DNA of 64,000 bases from Nioella ostreopsis (GTDB taxonomy: Bacteria > Pseudomonadota > Alphaproteobacteria > Rhodobacterales > Rhodobacteraceae): assembly GCF_004000255.1 (NCBI RefSeq), contig NZ_RCIQ01000004.1, positions 124,001-188,000 of the forward strand. Reading direction: 5' to 3'. The translations under genes and the position numbers were made by a program. Shown here one piece after another: positions 42,963 through 51,769 of this stretch (positions within the stretch are counted from its first letter, which is position 1; each line of letters begins with the position of its first letter). The notes beneath the pieces are model-generated. The model worked only from the letters and a program-made list of their open reading frames with translations. It was not told the DNA's origin and ran no database searches.

Positions 42963-43932
42963 ACAGGGTCTTAACAGCATACTGGCGGCGCTGCGGCCCG
43001 ATCTGGCCTATATCACCGGGGTGATCGCGATCTGTGCACTGGCCCTGTTCATCCTGCATGAACGGATCAACCCCGCGCGGAAATATCGCCGGCGGCTTGC
43101 CACACTCGGTGTCCAGCCAGCCGGTGCCGAAGCCAGCAAAGCAACCCAGATGTCGGACGCTGCCGGTCGCCTGCGCGGACCGCAATCCAGATATCGCGAC
43201 CGTATGCTGCGGATGTCTGCGCTGAAGGATCCGGCCTTTCGGCGATATCTGGGCCTGGGACTCGTCGTCTTTCCCCTTGTCACCCTTACGATGCTGTTCG
43301 TGGGCGGCTCCTGGATTGGCTCTTTGATGATTGGGGGGGCGTTCGGACTGGGTGGCGCGTGGCTCTATCGCGGGCAGCTTCTGTCCCGGCGTCGGGCGCT
43401 CATTGCCTCTGAGTTTCCCGCAGCGATCGACACCATGGTGCGCAGTCTGCGTTCGGGCCTGACCTTGACGGACACATTTCGCCTGATTGCGGAGGAAGCC
43501 TCGCCCGCCATTGCCGCCGAGTTTCGCCGGATCGAGATGGAACGGGAAATCGGCCTTTCGGTTCCGGAAGTCATGACCCGGTTCGCAGAGCGGATGCCGT
43601 TGCAGGAGATCAAGTATTTCGTGACCATCGTGAACCTTCAAAGCGTGACCGGTTCGTCCCTTGCAGACACGCTGAACACGCTCAGCGACACGCTGCGCCA
43701 GCGCCGGATCCTGAAGGAAAAGATTATCAGCATGACAGCGGATGCACGCTCTTCGGCGCTGATCATCGGTGCCCTGCCCTTCATTGTCATCGCGGCGCTG
43801 CTGTTCCTGAACCCGGACTACCTGAGCGTGTTCTACACCACCGTGTCGGGCAAGCTGATCATCTCGGGGGCTGCCATCTACATGGGCCTTGGGTTCTTCA
43901 TCATGAAGGAAATGGTGAAATTCGATGCCTGA
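42952..43932 (+). CDS. tadB: Tad pilus assembly protein TadB
   Basis: The 326-residue inner-membrane protein has one N-terminal helix (ITGVIAICALALFILHE), then a basic cytoplasmic segment, two helices near 95-130, the GspF-like cytoplasmic domain (FPAAIDTMVRSLRSGLTLTD), and two C-terminal helices. TadB and TadC form the platform under the pilus. The start at 42952 is favoured because GAGGA lies 9-10 nt upstream; 42937 is possible. It overlaps the cpaF end by 11 nt and tadC by 8 nt. Confidence 0.88.
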   Translation: MPVEQGLNSILAALRPDLAYITGVIAICALALFILHERINPARKYRRRLATLGVQPAGAEASKATQMSDAAGRLRGPQSRYRDRMLRMSALKDPAFRRYLGLGLVVFPLVTLTMLFVGGSWIGSLMIGGAFGLGGAWLYRGQLLSRRRALIASEFPAAIDTMVRSLRSGLTLTDTFRLIAEEASPAIAAEFRRIEMEREIGLSVPEVMTRFAERMPLQEIKYFVTIVNLQSVTGSSLADTLNTLSDTLRQRRILKEKIISMTADARSSALIIGALPFIVIAALLFLNPDYLSVFYTTVSGKLIISGAAIYMGLGFFIMKEMVKFDA

Positions 43933-44893
43933 TTATGCAACTCTGCAAGAGCTGTTCTTCTCCGATCTGGTTCTGATCGCGCTCGTGCTCGTCGCTTATG
44001 TTTCGGCCATTCTGATCATCTTCTGGCCCGCCCTGTTTGCGAACGCGCTTCATGCGCGCATTAAGGATCTTGCGGGGACGCTGCCCTTGCCAGATCGGAA
44101 CGGAACGGGGCCCGCGGCGGCGACGGAGTCCCGCCAGACGACACCGTCCCTGAAAACCCGCCTGAACAGACGGCTGACCCGCTATGCGGCCAGTTCGTTC
44201 GCGAGTCTGAAAAAGGACCTTCACAATGCGGGGCTCAGATCCCCGCGTGCCGCGTCGATCTTCGTTATCGCCAAGGTGACGATACCGTTCGTGGCCATGC
44301 TGCTGGCATGGGGCTTTCTTAATGCGACGATCATGGCACAGCGCCCGCCGGTGGCCATCATCCTGGCAAGCCTGCTGTGCGGGGTGGCCGCGATCTGGGC
44401 CCCTGATCTGGCCTTGAAGAACCTCAGGCTTCGTTACCAGGAAAAGATCCGACGCGACTGGCCCGATGCGCTCGATCTGATTTATCTCTGCGTCGATGCC
44501 GGTCTTGGGCTTGAGGCCGCGCTCTCGAAGGTCGCGCGGGACATTTCCACCAGCGCGCCAGAGCTGGCGCAGGAATTCACCTTGACGGTGGCCGAGCTGG
44601 CCTTCCTTCAGAACCGCCGCGATGCGCTTGAAAACATGGGACGCCGGATCAACATTCCCGCCGTGCGCGAGGCCACGCGCGCAATCTCTCAGGCGCAATT
44701 CTACGGGATGCCGCTGAGTTCCACCCTGCGCAACCTGTCCGAAGAAAGCCGTCGCATGCGCATTGCAGCGGCCGAAAAGAAGGCAGCTACCCTGCCCTCC
44801 CGGCTGCGGGTGCCGCTGATCCTGTTTCTCATTCCTGTCCTGTTCATCGTGATCCTGGCGCCCGCGGCAATCGACATTCTCGACCTTCAGTAG
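43925..44893 (+). CDS. tadC: Tad pilus assembly protein TadC
   Basis: The 322-residue GspF-like membrane protein has an N-terminal helix, two central helices near 120-165, the cytoplasmic type II secretion F domain (WPDALDLIYLCVDAGLGLEAAL), and a C-terminal helix (PLILFLIPVLFIVILAPAAI). It is the partner of TadB. It ends 7 bp from the convergent tadG stop, with no terminator visible between. Confidence 0.92.
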   Translation: MPDYATLQELFFSDLVLIALVLVAYVSAILIIFWPALFANALHARIKDLAGTLPLPDRNGTGPAAATESRQTTPSLKTRLNRRLTRYAASSFASLKKDLHNAGLRSPRAASIFVIAKVTIPFVAMLLAWGFLNATIMAQRPPVAIILASLLCGVAAIWAPDLALKNLRLRYQEKIRRDWPDALDLIYLCVDAGLGLEAALSKVARDISTSAPELAQEFTLTVAELAFLQNRRDALENMGRRINIPAVREATRAISQAQFYGMPLSSTLRNLSEESRRMRIAAAEKKAATLPSRLRVPLILFLIPVLFIVILAPAAIDILDLQ

Positions 44894-44900
44894 GTTCGGC

Positions 44901-46274
44901 TCATTCCACCAGGAAGATCACGCTGTTGGTTCCGCCCGACCCCGGACCGCCCCCGGTGCCCGCATAGAGACTGGGATCGAAGGCCGAGTCCTCGCACAGG
45001 ACATCGATGCGCGAATTTCCCTGCATCTGGAAACGCTGCGCCGCGAACAAAAAGCAGCCGTCAATGGACCGCCCACCCCCGATTTCAATATCCGCCTCGG
45101 GCAACAGGATAATCCCCGTCCATTCGCCGGCCTCGAACGTGTATTCTTCGTCATCACCGTCATTCAGCATCACGACATCCTGAAAGATGGATCCTTCGAA
45201 ACCGGTCAATCCCCGCAAGCTGGCGTCGGTGCCACTGTGAAAATCGAGCTCGCCACCATCGACAAGGTAGAACATGACCCCCGCCTGACCATTCAGAACT
45301 GTATTGTTCCGGGTGCGCAGCTCTGCATCATCAACGATGTAGATCCCCGGCATCAGGGTGATTTCATCGCTCAAGGTCACGTCACGATCAAACCGCATCA
45401 TGGGAATCCCGCTAGGATGCCCGGCGTCTTCCGGCGTCAGCACCCCGCCCCGAATTGTCCGGTCGCCACGATATCTGGGAACCTCGTCGACAAAGTCGCG
45501 CAGGCTGTCCTCTTCGCGCTCGACGATCTGCTGTAGCCGCTCGGGAAGATCGCCATTCAGCGGTGCATCCGTCACGATGGACCCGCAGCCAAGGTCGGAA
45601 ACGCGTTCGGCGTCTCGGTCGTCCACCTGATCCGCCCGGACGGAAAGGCAGGCGGCGCTGATTTCGGCGCTGCCGGAAATATCCAGCCCGTCATCATCAC
45701 GGGAATGCACTTCGATCGCGCAATCGGGCATGTCGATCACCGACCCTCCGTCCAGTTCCAAGGTGCTGTCATCCCGGCTATCGAGCACAAGCAGGCACGC
45801 GGCGGCAGCGTCTCCGATAACGATATCCGCGACGGCCCGCGCCCGGATCGTGACATCGCTGTCGGTAAAGAGCCGGGTGAAATAGCGCGGGTACTGAACC
45901 GAAATCTCGACCGCGACCCCGGTTTGGCTGATGAATTCGACGTCGACAATGGCGGTGTCGCGGGACAAGCCGCTGCCGAATGCGACCTGCTCGGCCCGGT
46001 CGACCGCATCCTCTTCATCATCCATCAGCGACAGGTTCACCGCAGCGGAAAACGCGGCCATATCGGCGGCGTTCTGCGTTTGCCGCTCCAGCATCAGCCA
46101 TGTCGACACCTCCACCCCGAAGGCAATGCCACCGATCAGGAAGGGCATCACAAGGGCGAACATCGTGGTCATCGACCCGCGTTCATCCTGCACGAACCGC
46201 GTTTGCCGGCAGTCCGTATTGCCGGTTCTGGGACGGGGTCTTTCGGGACTCGTGGGATCGCCGCACTGCATCAT
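44901..46274 (-). CDS. TadG-like protein with N-terminal TadE/G segment
   Basis: The 457-residue protein has a basic N-terminus, then a pseudopilin-like helix (ERGSMTTMFALVMPFLIGGI) and the TadG-typical EVSTWLMLERQTQNAADMAAFSAA. About 320 residues of acidic, beta-rich periplasmic sequence with many Asp repeats and several Cys follow. It lacks an obvious von Willebrand A domain of classical TadG. It may be a minor pilus or surface component. The start overlaps the upstream tadE stop by 4 nt. Confidence 0.75.
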   Translation of the reverse strand: MMQCGDPTSPERPRPRTGNTDCRQTRFVQDERGSMTTMFALVMPFLIGGIAFGVEVSTWLMLERQTQNAADMAAFSAAVNLSLMDDEEDAVDRAEQVAFGSGLSRDTAIVDVEFISQTGVAVEISVQYPRYFTRLFTDSDVTIRARAVADIVIGDAAAACLLVLDSRDDSTLELDGGSVIDMPDCAIEVHSRDDDGLDISGSAEISAACLSVRADQVDDRDAERVSDLGCGSIVTDAPLNGDLPERLQQIVEREEDSLRDFVDEVPRYRGDRTIRGGVLTPEDAGHPSGIPMMRFDRDVTLSDEITLMPGIYIVDDAELRTRNNTVLNGQAGVMFYLVDGGELDFHSGTDASLRGLTGFEGSIFQDVVMLNDGDDEEYTFEAGEWTGIILLPEADIEIGGGRSIDGCFLFAAQRFQMQGNSRIDVLCEDSAFDPSLYAGTGGGPGSGGTNSVIFLVE

Positions 46275-46711
46275 CGCAGAATCCGCGTGGCGGTCAGGGT
46301 AATCGTTTCATCAAGGATCATCGGAACACGCAATTGGTGCGGGTAGCTCAGGACAATCGTTGTTTCCCCGTTGTTGCTGACCAATCGCCGGTCCAATGTG
46401 TTGCGATCAATGAAGATGGCGACAGCATTCAGCGCCTCTTCCATGGCCGCGTCCATGAAAGCCGTGTCGATGGCCACGCTGTCCAGCTGGATCGCCGCCG
46501 CCCGCGCGATCTCATCGGCCAGGTAGTCAAGCGTGGTCTTGTTATAAAACGCCCTTCCCATCTCGAAAATCCCGAAGAAAAGCGGAATGGCAAGCAGGGC
46601 GACCAGCGCAAACTCCACTGACACCGCGGCCTTCTCGGACCAGCTGAACGCCCGAATTGCGCAAAGCGGTTTGCGCGGGCCGCGCGCCCTGGCGCATGGA
46701 TCATCAATCAT
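46271..46711 (-). CDS. tadE: TadE-family pseudopilin (second of two)
   Basis: The 146-residue protein has the TadE motif KAAVSVEFALVALLAIPLFF with the conserved Glu of the pseudopilin leader, followed by the helix and a short periplasmic domain with FYNKTTLDYLADEIARAAAI. TadE proteins are processed like Flp and help pilus assembly. The start at 46711 overlaps the preceding gene by 8 nt and follows GGAG; a TTG at 46741 is less likely. Confidence 0.85.
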   Translation of the reverse strand: MIDDPCARARGPRKPLCAIRAFSWSEKAAVSVEFALVALLAIPLFFGIFEMGRAFYNKTTLDYLADEIARAAAIQLDSVAIDTAFMDAAMEEALNAVAIFIDRNTLDRRLVSNNGETTIVLSYPHQLRVPMILDETITLTATRILR

Positions 46712-47183
46712 TGTCCGCGCTCCATGACAGGGGCACCTCAAGTTCCAGCGCCACCTCGATATCCATGCCGAGACGATCCCCGAGCACGATGCTTCGGAAA
46801 GGAAGGCCCGCCGCGAAAACGAACACGGCAGAAGGTTCGCGCCCTCGTCCGCAGGACGCCCTTCGGTCGACCGATCTTGTACCGCAACGCCAGTCGATCA
46901 CCGGGTCGCTCACCGAAAGATCCGACATTCTACCCGTGGCGAGCGTGTCTTCCGCCGTCTCAAGGGCGCGCCCGACTTCTGACAGGCTGCCACCGGCCAT
47001 GGCCGTTTGCGCCCCCACCCGCAGGATATGCTGCATCACCATGCGCTGATTGACCGCGAGGGCCAGATCCGCCGCCGAAAGCAGCATCAGGATCAGCAGC
47101 GGCGCAATCAGCGCAAACTCGACAGCACTGGCGCCCCGTTCCGACCTCCAGAATCCGCCTGCCCCCGCTACCACCATTTCCAT
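46704..47183 (-). CDS. tadE: TadE-family pseudopilin (first of two)
   Basis: The 159-residue protein has ERGASAVEFALIAPLLILML near residues 15-34, the TadE pseudopilin signature, then a periplasmic domain with two cysteines (WRCGTRSVDRRASCGRG). The start lies inside the cpaE end (16-nt overlap), with a second in-frame ATG two codons later. Two adjacent TadE genes plus a TadG-like gene form a minor-pilin set. Confidence 0.85.
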   Translation of the reverse strand: MEMVVAGAGGFWRSERGASAVEFALIAPLLILMLLSAADLALAVNQRMVMQHILRVGAQTAMAGGSLSEVGRALETAEDTLATGRMSDLSVSDPVIDWRCGTRSVDRRASCGRGREPSAVFVFAAGLPFRSIVLGDRLGMDIEVALELEVPLSWSADND

Positions 47184-48436
47184 AGCCTGGACGCCATTTT
47201 ATCCCAGATGCTGCGATCGTCGCCGATGTTCAACTCGCCGTTTACCGCCTTTGCAATCTTGAGAAGGCTGCGGGAAATCTGGGCACCTTCATCGCATTCG
47301 AAGACAGACCGCCCAACAGCCTGGGACTTTCGAACCAGCTTGTGGTTGTAGGGCACGTCCACCACCGTGTTCAGGCGCAGGAAGTCCTGAAACTCGGAGG
47401 TCTTGATATGTTTCTCCCTGCCGCCGCGCAGCTTGTTGATCACAAGGGTGGGCGCCTCCTTGTCGGGCCTTGCCGCGCGAACCGCGTGCACCAGATGCCC
47501 CGCATCGCGAAAGCCGCGCAGGGTTGGTTCGGCGGTGATGACCACGGTATCGACCCGCTGAATGATGGTCCGCATCCTGCGGGACCAGATCGGCGGAAGA
47601 TCCAGCACCACGTGCTGGCGCAGCGCATTCGGAAGATTCAGGATGGCGCGGATGGCGTTGATTGGCAGCTCGCTTCGATTGTCCATGCGCGCATCCACGG
47701 TCAGCAAACGCAGCCGATCATGCATCACGGTGGAAATCCGCTCGATCAGGATGTCATCCAGCTTGCTTCCCCGCCTGAGGATATCGGTCAGGGAATAGGT
47801 GCTTTTGGCGTTGAAGTTCAGGCCGACAGTCCCGAACTGAGGATCGAGATCCACCAACAGCACATCCGTGGACATTGCGCGCGACATGGTGGCCGCGACG
47901 TTCTGCGCGATCATGGATGACCCTGCCCCGCGAGATCCGATGAACGCGGTTATCTTCCCAAGCCGGACATCGGACCAGTCCGCGTAGATTTCCTTGATCG
48001 TCTCGATGACCTGCCTGGATCTGAGCGGCGACACCAGCAGATCGCTGACACCGATCTTCACAACGCTCCGATAGAAATCCGCCGAATAGGTGGATCGCGC
48101 ACCAAGGAGAATGACCCGCGTTCCCGCTTCGCAATGGACGCTGAGCGTTTCAAGCTTGCGCAGCAAGGCCGCCGGATCATCGCCGCTTTCGACGATCAGA
48201 AGATCGGGGGATTTCTCCTCCTTGAAGGCATGGATTGCGGTGTCGAGATCGCCAGTGCGGATCTTCCATCTTGTCCGGTTGAGCGAAATGTCACCCTTGG
48301 CGCGGCTAAGTTCCCGGATTGCCTGTTCGGAACTTGCAAATGCCCCGATCCGAAGCGCGGGCAGAAGCGCGTTTTCGGAGGCCGTGGCTGACCTGATCGT
48401 TTCCGGAAAATCTGATGGATTGAGCTGTTTGTTCAT
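47168..48436 (-). CDS. cpaE: Pilus assembly localisation ATPase CpaE/TadZ
   Basis: The 422-residue protein has an N-terminal receiver-like domain (about 28-150, with DLLIVESGDD and RVILLGARS) and a MinD/ParA-like domain from about 160. The nucleotide loop reads IGSRGAGSSMIAQNVA, which lacks the usual lysine of Walker A. The next motif DVLLVDLDPQFGTVGLNF is intact. CpaE/TadZ sets the pilus site at the pole. Loss of the P-loop lysine occurs in part of this family and may mean weak or no ATP hydrolysis. Confidence 0.87.
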   Translation of the reverse strand: MNKQLNPSDFPETIRSATASENALLPALRIGAFASSEQAIRELSRAKGDISLNRTRWKIRTGDLDTAIHAFKEEKSPDLLIVESGDDPAALLRKLETLSVHCEAGTRVILLGARSTYSADFYRSVVKIGVSDLLVSPLRSRQVIETIKEIYADWSDVRLGKITAFIGSRGAGSSMIAQNVAATMSRAMSTDVLLVDLDPQFGTVGLNFNAKSTYSLTDILRRGSKLDDILIERISTVMHDRLRLLTVDARMDNRSELPINAIRAILNLPNALRQHVVLDLPPIWSRRMRTIIQRVDTVVITAEPTLRGFRDAGHLVHAVRAARPDKEAPTLVINKLRGGREKHIKTSEFQDFLRLNTVVDVPYNHKLVRKSQAVGRSVFECDEGAQISRSLLKIAKAVNGELNIGDDRSIWDKMASRLWKWW

Positions 48437-49224
48437 CGCATTTCGAAGCTGACTACGCCCCCCCGGTTGACGCGAATGATCGGGCTGTTCACTGGCGCCG
48501 GTCCCGCGATTTCATCGGCGGACCTCAGTGCAAGTCGCAGCCGCCCGTCATCTTCTGCGGCCGAAACACGGCCGATCTGGTCGGGCGACAGTTCAAGCGT
48601 CGCGTTTCTTTCATTCGGCGGATCGTCCTGCGAAAGCTCGTCCTGCTGTCCGAACTCGGTCATGTCGTCCAACGCGAGAACCCGGACATTGGCGGCAATG
48701 ATCATGCTCGCAGCGGACTCGGATTCCGGGGGATAAAACGTATAGACCACATCGACCCGATCACCGGGCATGATCAGCCCCCCGGCCATGGCCTCCTGGT
48801 CGATCAGGACGGAAAAGGCCCGCATCCCCGGCAGCAAACTTCCAGACAGGCTGCGTTCGGACATGTCGCGCAAATCCTGCAGCAGGATCGGGTCGCCCTC
48901 TGCGATGTCGCGTTCGACGACCCGGCCAATCAATTCATCGACCGAAACGGATGCATCGCGATCGAGGATGAAATCTGGCGACACGGACTCAACGGGCATA
49001 CGCGCCCATCCGAGATCAGACGCAGAGAGTTGATAGCCCGATTGAATGGCCCGCGATGCGACGATAACGGTCACTCTTGCCGGTTCCACTTCCGGTTCCG
49101 CGCGCGCAATTTGCAGGTTCTGGTTTGCAACAATTCCCTCAGCCACAGCGTCATTGTCCAATGCATGGCGCAATGCGGCGCTGCCGCTGGTCAAAAAGAT
49201 GATGATGAGAAAAGCTCGTATCAT
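48433..49224 (-). CDS. cpaB: Tad pilus assembly protein CpaB/RcpC
   Basis: The 263-residue protein has an N-terminal membrane anchor (MIRAFLIIIFLTSGSAAL) and a SAF domain (VTVIVASRAIQSGYQLSASD, residues 50-115). The RcpC/CpaB region follows, with LPGMRAFSVLIDQEAMAGGL and PGDRVDVVYTF. It is periplasmic and normally works with the CpaC secretin, which is not encoded here. The start at 49224 follows GAGAAAGAA. It overlaps cpaE by 4 nt and is the first gene of the minus-strand half. Confidence 0.88.
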   Translation of the reverse strand: MIRAFLIIIFLTSGSAALRHALDNDAVAEGIVANQNLQIARAEPEVEPARVTVIVASRAIQSGYQLSASDLGWARMPVESVSPDFILDRDASVSVDELIGRVVERDIAEGDPILLQDLRDMSERSLSGSLLPGMRAFSVLIDQEAMAGGLIMPGDRVDVVYTFYPPESESAASMIIAANVRVLALDDMTEFGQQDELSQDDPPNERNATLELSPDQIGRVSAAEDDGRLRLALRSADEIAGPAPVNSPIIRVNRGGVVSFEMR

Positions 49225-49794
49225 TTCTTTCTCTTTCGGCATACGCGCTTGGGTCTTGCAGCTGTCTTTAATCTCAGCAAAACCACGATATCCGAATGCC
49301 GCCTGTATTCAGGGCAGGCATTGCGGCGTCCCCGCTGACAAATTCGTTATTTCGTTCAAAGAAAGTATCTCTGCGACTACGATTGCCGCAATGGTTGCTT
49401 TTGGACCGAAGTCATACCAGAAATATTTCCTGCAGCTCTTTCGTATACAAAAGGCCCTTCCCGTACTCGGCGTTCAATTGGAAAACGATCGCAATGCTTC
49501 CGCTTCTTCAATAATACCCCCCAACCCCCTTTATCATTTCGACATCAGAAACAATGAGGCCCGGTTCAAGGCCATATCTCCATTGACGCCGATCAAGGAA
49601 CAGACTGTTCAAATCCACACGCATAGACTGCCCGCCTGACGCGGCCAGCCCTTCTGCTGTCACTACGGCTTACGCTTGACACCACACCTTCAAACCGGTC
49701 TTCCATTGCCGAAACGGTTTCTCGCCGCGCCTACCCCGGTATCGCGCGGCGCACAAAAGTCGACCGTCACTTGCGCCATGACAGGACAGATAAC
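49225..49794. other. 570-bp non-coding region upstream of cpaB
   Basis: No convincing gene is seen on either strand. Bases about 49230-49620 are AT-richer than the genome and mirror the AT-rich flank before flp. A G-rich run on the minus strand (GGGGGTTGGGGGGTATTATT, near 49511-49530) loosely resembles GTTGGGGGATTTAAC before flp. The region must hold the cpaB promoter and the promoter of the downstream plus-strand gene. Confidence 0.6.
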
Positions 49795-51054
49795 ATGATC
49801 CAGGACACCCCCGCCCTTCTCGACGCGATCCGCGCGCGCTTTGCCCATGTGGACAGCTGTCCGTTTCAGGGCCCGCGCATCTTTTTTGAGAATGCAGGCG
49901 GCGCGCTGACCCTCAACTCGGTGGTGCAGACCTCGGCCAAGTTCGCCGCCCTTCCCGACAATCCCGGCCGGATCAACCCCGCCGGACAGGGTTTGCAGGC
50001 GATCATCGACAAGGCCAAAGCCGACCTGGCGGTGTTCATGAACGCGCCGGGGGGGCAGTTCTTTGCGGGCGAAAGCGGGACGGAACTGCTGTTCCGCCTG
50101 ATCCGCACGGCCTGCGTGAATGCGCCGAAAGGGGCCAAGGTCATCGGGTCATCCATAGAACATCCCGCCAGTCGCAGTGCTGCGCGCCGTTGGGCTGAAA
50201 TTGCCGGGCTGACATATGTGAACGTCCCCCATGACAACGCAACGGGCCGCACCACGCCCGAGGACTATGCCGCCCATATGACGCCAGATGTGGCGGTTGC
50301 CACGATCCTGCACGGCTCTCCGGTCACCGGCATGGCGATGGATGTGGCGGGGATCTCTGCTGCGATCCGCGCCGTGTCGCCCGATTGCCTGATCATCGTC
50401 GATGGCATCCAGCACGCCGCCCATGGACAGCTCGACCTGAACGCCTATAACGTCGATGGCTACGCGATCTCCCCCTACAAGGTGTTTTCCCGCCACGGCT
50501 ATGGCATCGCCTGGATTTCGGACCGGTTCGGCAAGATGCCCCATGACATGCTGATCGACGCCCCCGCAACGGGGTGGGAATTCGGCACCCGCGATGCGGG
50601 CAGCTATGCCACCATGTCGGACGTGATCGACTATTTCGACTGGTTGGGCGGCGAGGTGTCGGACGCCACAGACCGGCGTGACCGGATCGAAGCGGCGGGC
50701 CGCGCCATTCACGACTACGAAACCCATCTGACAAACGCGATGATCAACGGCACCGGCAATCTGCCCGGCCTAAGGGATATGGACCACATCACCATTCTGG
50801 CCGGGCAAGACAACCCGGCGCGCGAGGGGCTGGTGTCGATCGTGGTCGCAGGCCATGCTTCGGAGGATGTGGTCGAGGCGCTCAATCAGCAGGGCATCCG
50901 CACCCATACCCGCAAGGCCGATCACTATAGTGGCAATGTGCTGACCCCTCTGGGCCTGACCGACTGCATCCGCGTGTCCCTGTGCCATTACAATACCGAG
51001 GGCGAGGTCGCGCAGCTTCTGGCCGCGCTGAAGGACATGGGGCCTGAGGGCTGA
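49795..51054 (+). CDS. Class V aminotransferase-fold PLP enzyme (cysteine desulfurase-like)
   Basis: The 419-residue fold type I PLP enzyme has a probable Schiff-base Lys229 in SPYKVFSRHGYG, the ring-stacking and N1-binding residues in SSIEHPASR (His123) and IIVDGIQHAAHG (Asp203, His207). The C-terminal domain has IRVSLCHYNTEGEV. The catalytic Cys loop of NifS/IscS desulfurases is not recognisable, so an aminotransferase, lyase or selenocysteine-lyase-like role is also possible. The ATG at 49795 follows AGGACA; a TTG at 49771 is less likely. Partner genes give no clear pathway. Confidence 0.75.
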   Translation: MIQDTPALLDAIRARFAHVDSCPFQGPRIFFENAGGALTLNSVVQTSAKFAALPDNPGRINPAGQGLQAIIDKAKADLAVFMNAPGGQFFAGESGTELLFRLIRTACVNAPKGAKVIGSSIEHPASRSAARRWAEIAGLTYVNVPHDNATGRTTPEDYAAHMTPDVAVATILHGSPVTGMAMDVAGISAAIRAVSPDCLIIVDGIQHAAHGQLDLNAYNVDGYAISPYKVFSRHGYGIAWISDRFGKMPHDMLIDAPATGWEFGTRDAGSYATMSDVIDYFDWLGGEVSDATDRRDRIEAAGRAIHDYETHLTNAMINGTGNLPGLRDMDHITILAGQDNPAREGLVSIVVAGHASEDVVEALNQQGIRTHTRKADHYSGNVLTPLGLTDCIRVSLCHYNTEGEVAQLLAALKDMGPEG

Positions 51055-51057
51055 GGA

Positions 51058-51726
51058 CTAGCGTTTCAGCAGATTGTCCACCAAGCCGCCCAGATGCACA
51101 AAGTCATCAAAGGCGGCCGCATGGGGCAGCTTGTTCACGGGCGTCTTGCGATAGCCTTCGGTGAACAGCAGGAAGGGCACGCCGAGCCGCTCGGCGGTCT
51201 CGGCATCCACCTCGCTGTCGCCCACATAGACCATCGGCCCTTGCCCAAGCGCTTCGAATGCAGCCTCCAACGGGGCGGGGTCGGGTTTCTTGACGATCAG
51301 GCTGTCGCCGCCGATGACAGCCCCGAAGAACCGATCCAGGCCCAGATGCGCCAGAACCGCAAGCGCGGGCTTGATCGGCTTGTTGGTGCAGATCCCCAAC
51401 CGGTGGCCTGCCGCCTGCAAATCTGACAGCGCCGCTGCCACGCCCGGATAGGGATGGGTGCGCCCCACGGCCCTGTCATAGCGCGCGACAAAGGCGTCAT
51501 GCATCCGCTCCTGCGCGGCGTCCGGCAGCCCGCGCGCGCCGCGCATCCGCGCCACGAAGACCGCAGCGCCGTTGCCAACGAAACGACGGGTCTCCTCCAG
51601 CGTGATCGGCGCGCCCCCTTCCAGCTCCAGCACCTCATTGGCAATGGCGTGAATATCGGGCGCGCTGTCGATCAGCGTGCCGTCGAGGTCAAAGACGATG
51701 CGGGCAGAAACAGAGGGCGTGGTCAT
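51058..51726 (-). CDS. gph: HAD-family hydrolase, phosphoglycolate phosphatase-like
   Basis: The 222-residue HAD enzyme has motif I VFDLDGTLIDS (Asp13, Asp15), motif II GICTNKP, motif III Lys in KKPDPAPLEAA and motif IV YVGDSEVDAETA. The cap domain and overall pattern fit Gph, which removes 2-phosphoglycolate formed in DNA repair or by RuBisCO. Other small phosphomonoesters remain possible. It is convergent with the PLP enzyme gene, 3 bp between ends. Confidence 0.82.
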   Translation of the reverse strand: MTTPSVSARIVFDLDGTLIDSAPDIHAIANEVLELEGGAPITLEETRRFVGNGAAVFVARMRGARGLPDAAQERMHDAFVARYDRAVGRTHPYPGVAAALSDLQAAGHRLGICTNKPIKPALAVLAHLGLDRFFGAVIGGDSLIVKKPDPAPLEAAFEALGQGPMVYVGDSEVDAETAERLGVPFLLFTEGYRKTPVNKLPHAAAFDDFVHLGGLVDNLLKR

Positions 51727-51769
51727 GCCCCCCGCATCTCAGACAGCGCGGGCGGGGTCAATGGCCGCG

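Noticed and set aside
49046-49639. 197-codon plus-strand frame over the cpaB start and the following gap
   Set aside because: Half is antisense to cpaB and the rest is low-complexity; no ribosome-binding site or domain.
40553-49794. Attachment-site duplication of tRNA-Ser marking an integrated element
   Set aside because: I looked for the tRNA 3' end sequence further downstream and did not see it; there is no integrase gene in the window either.
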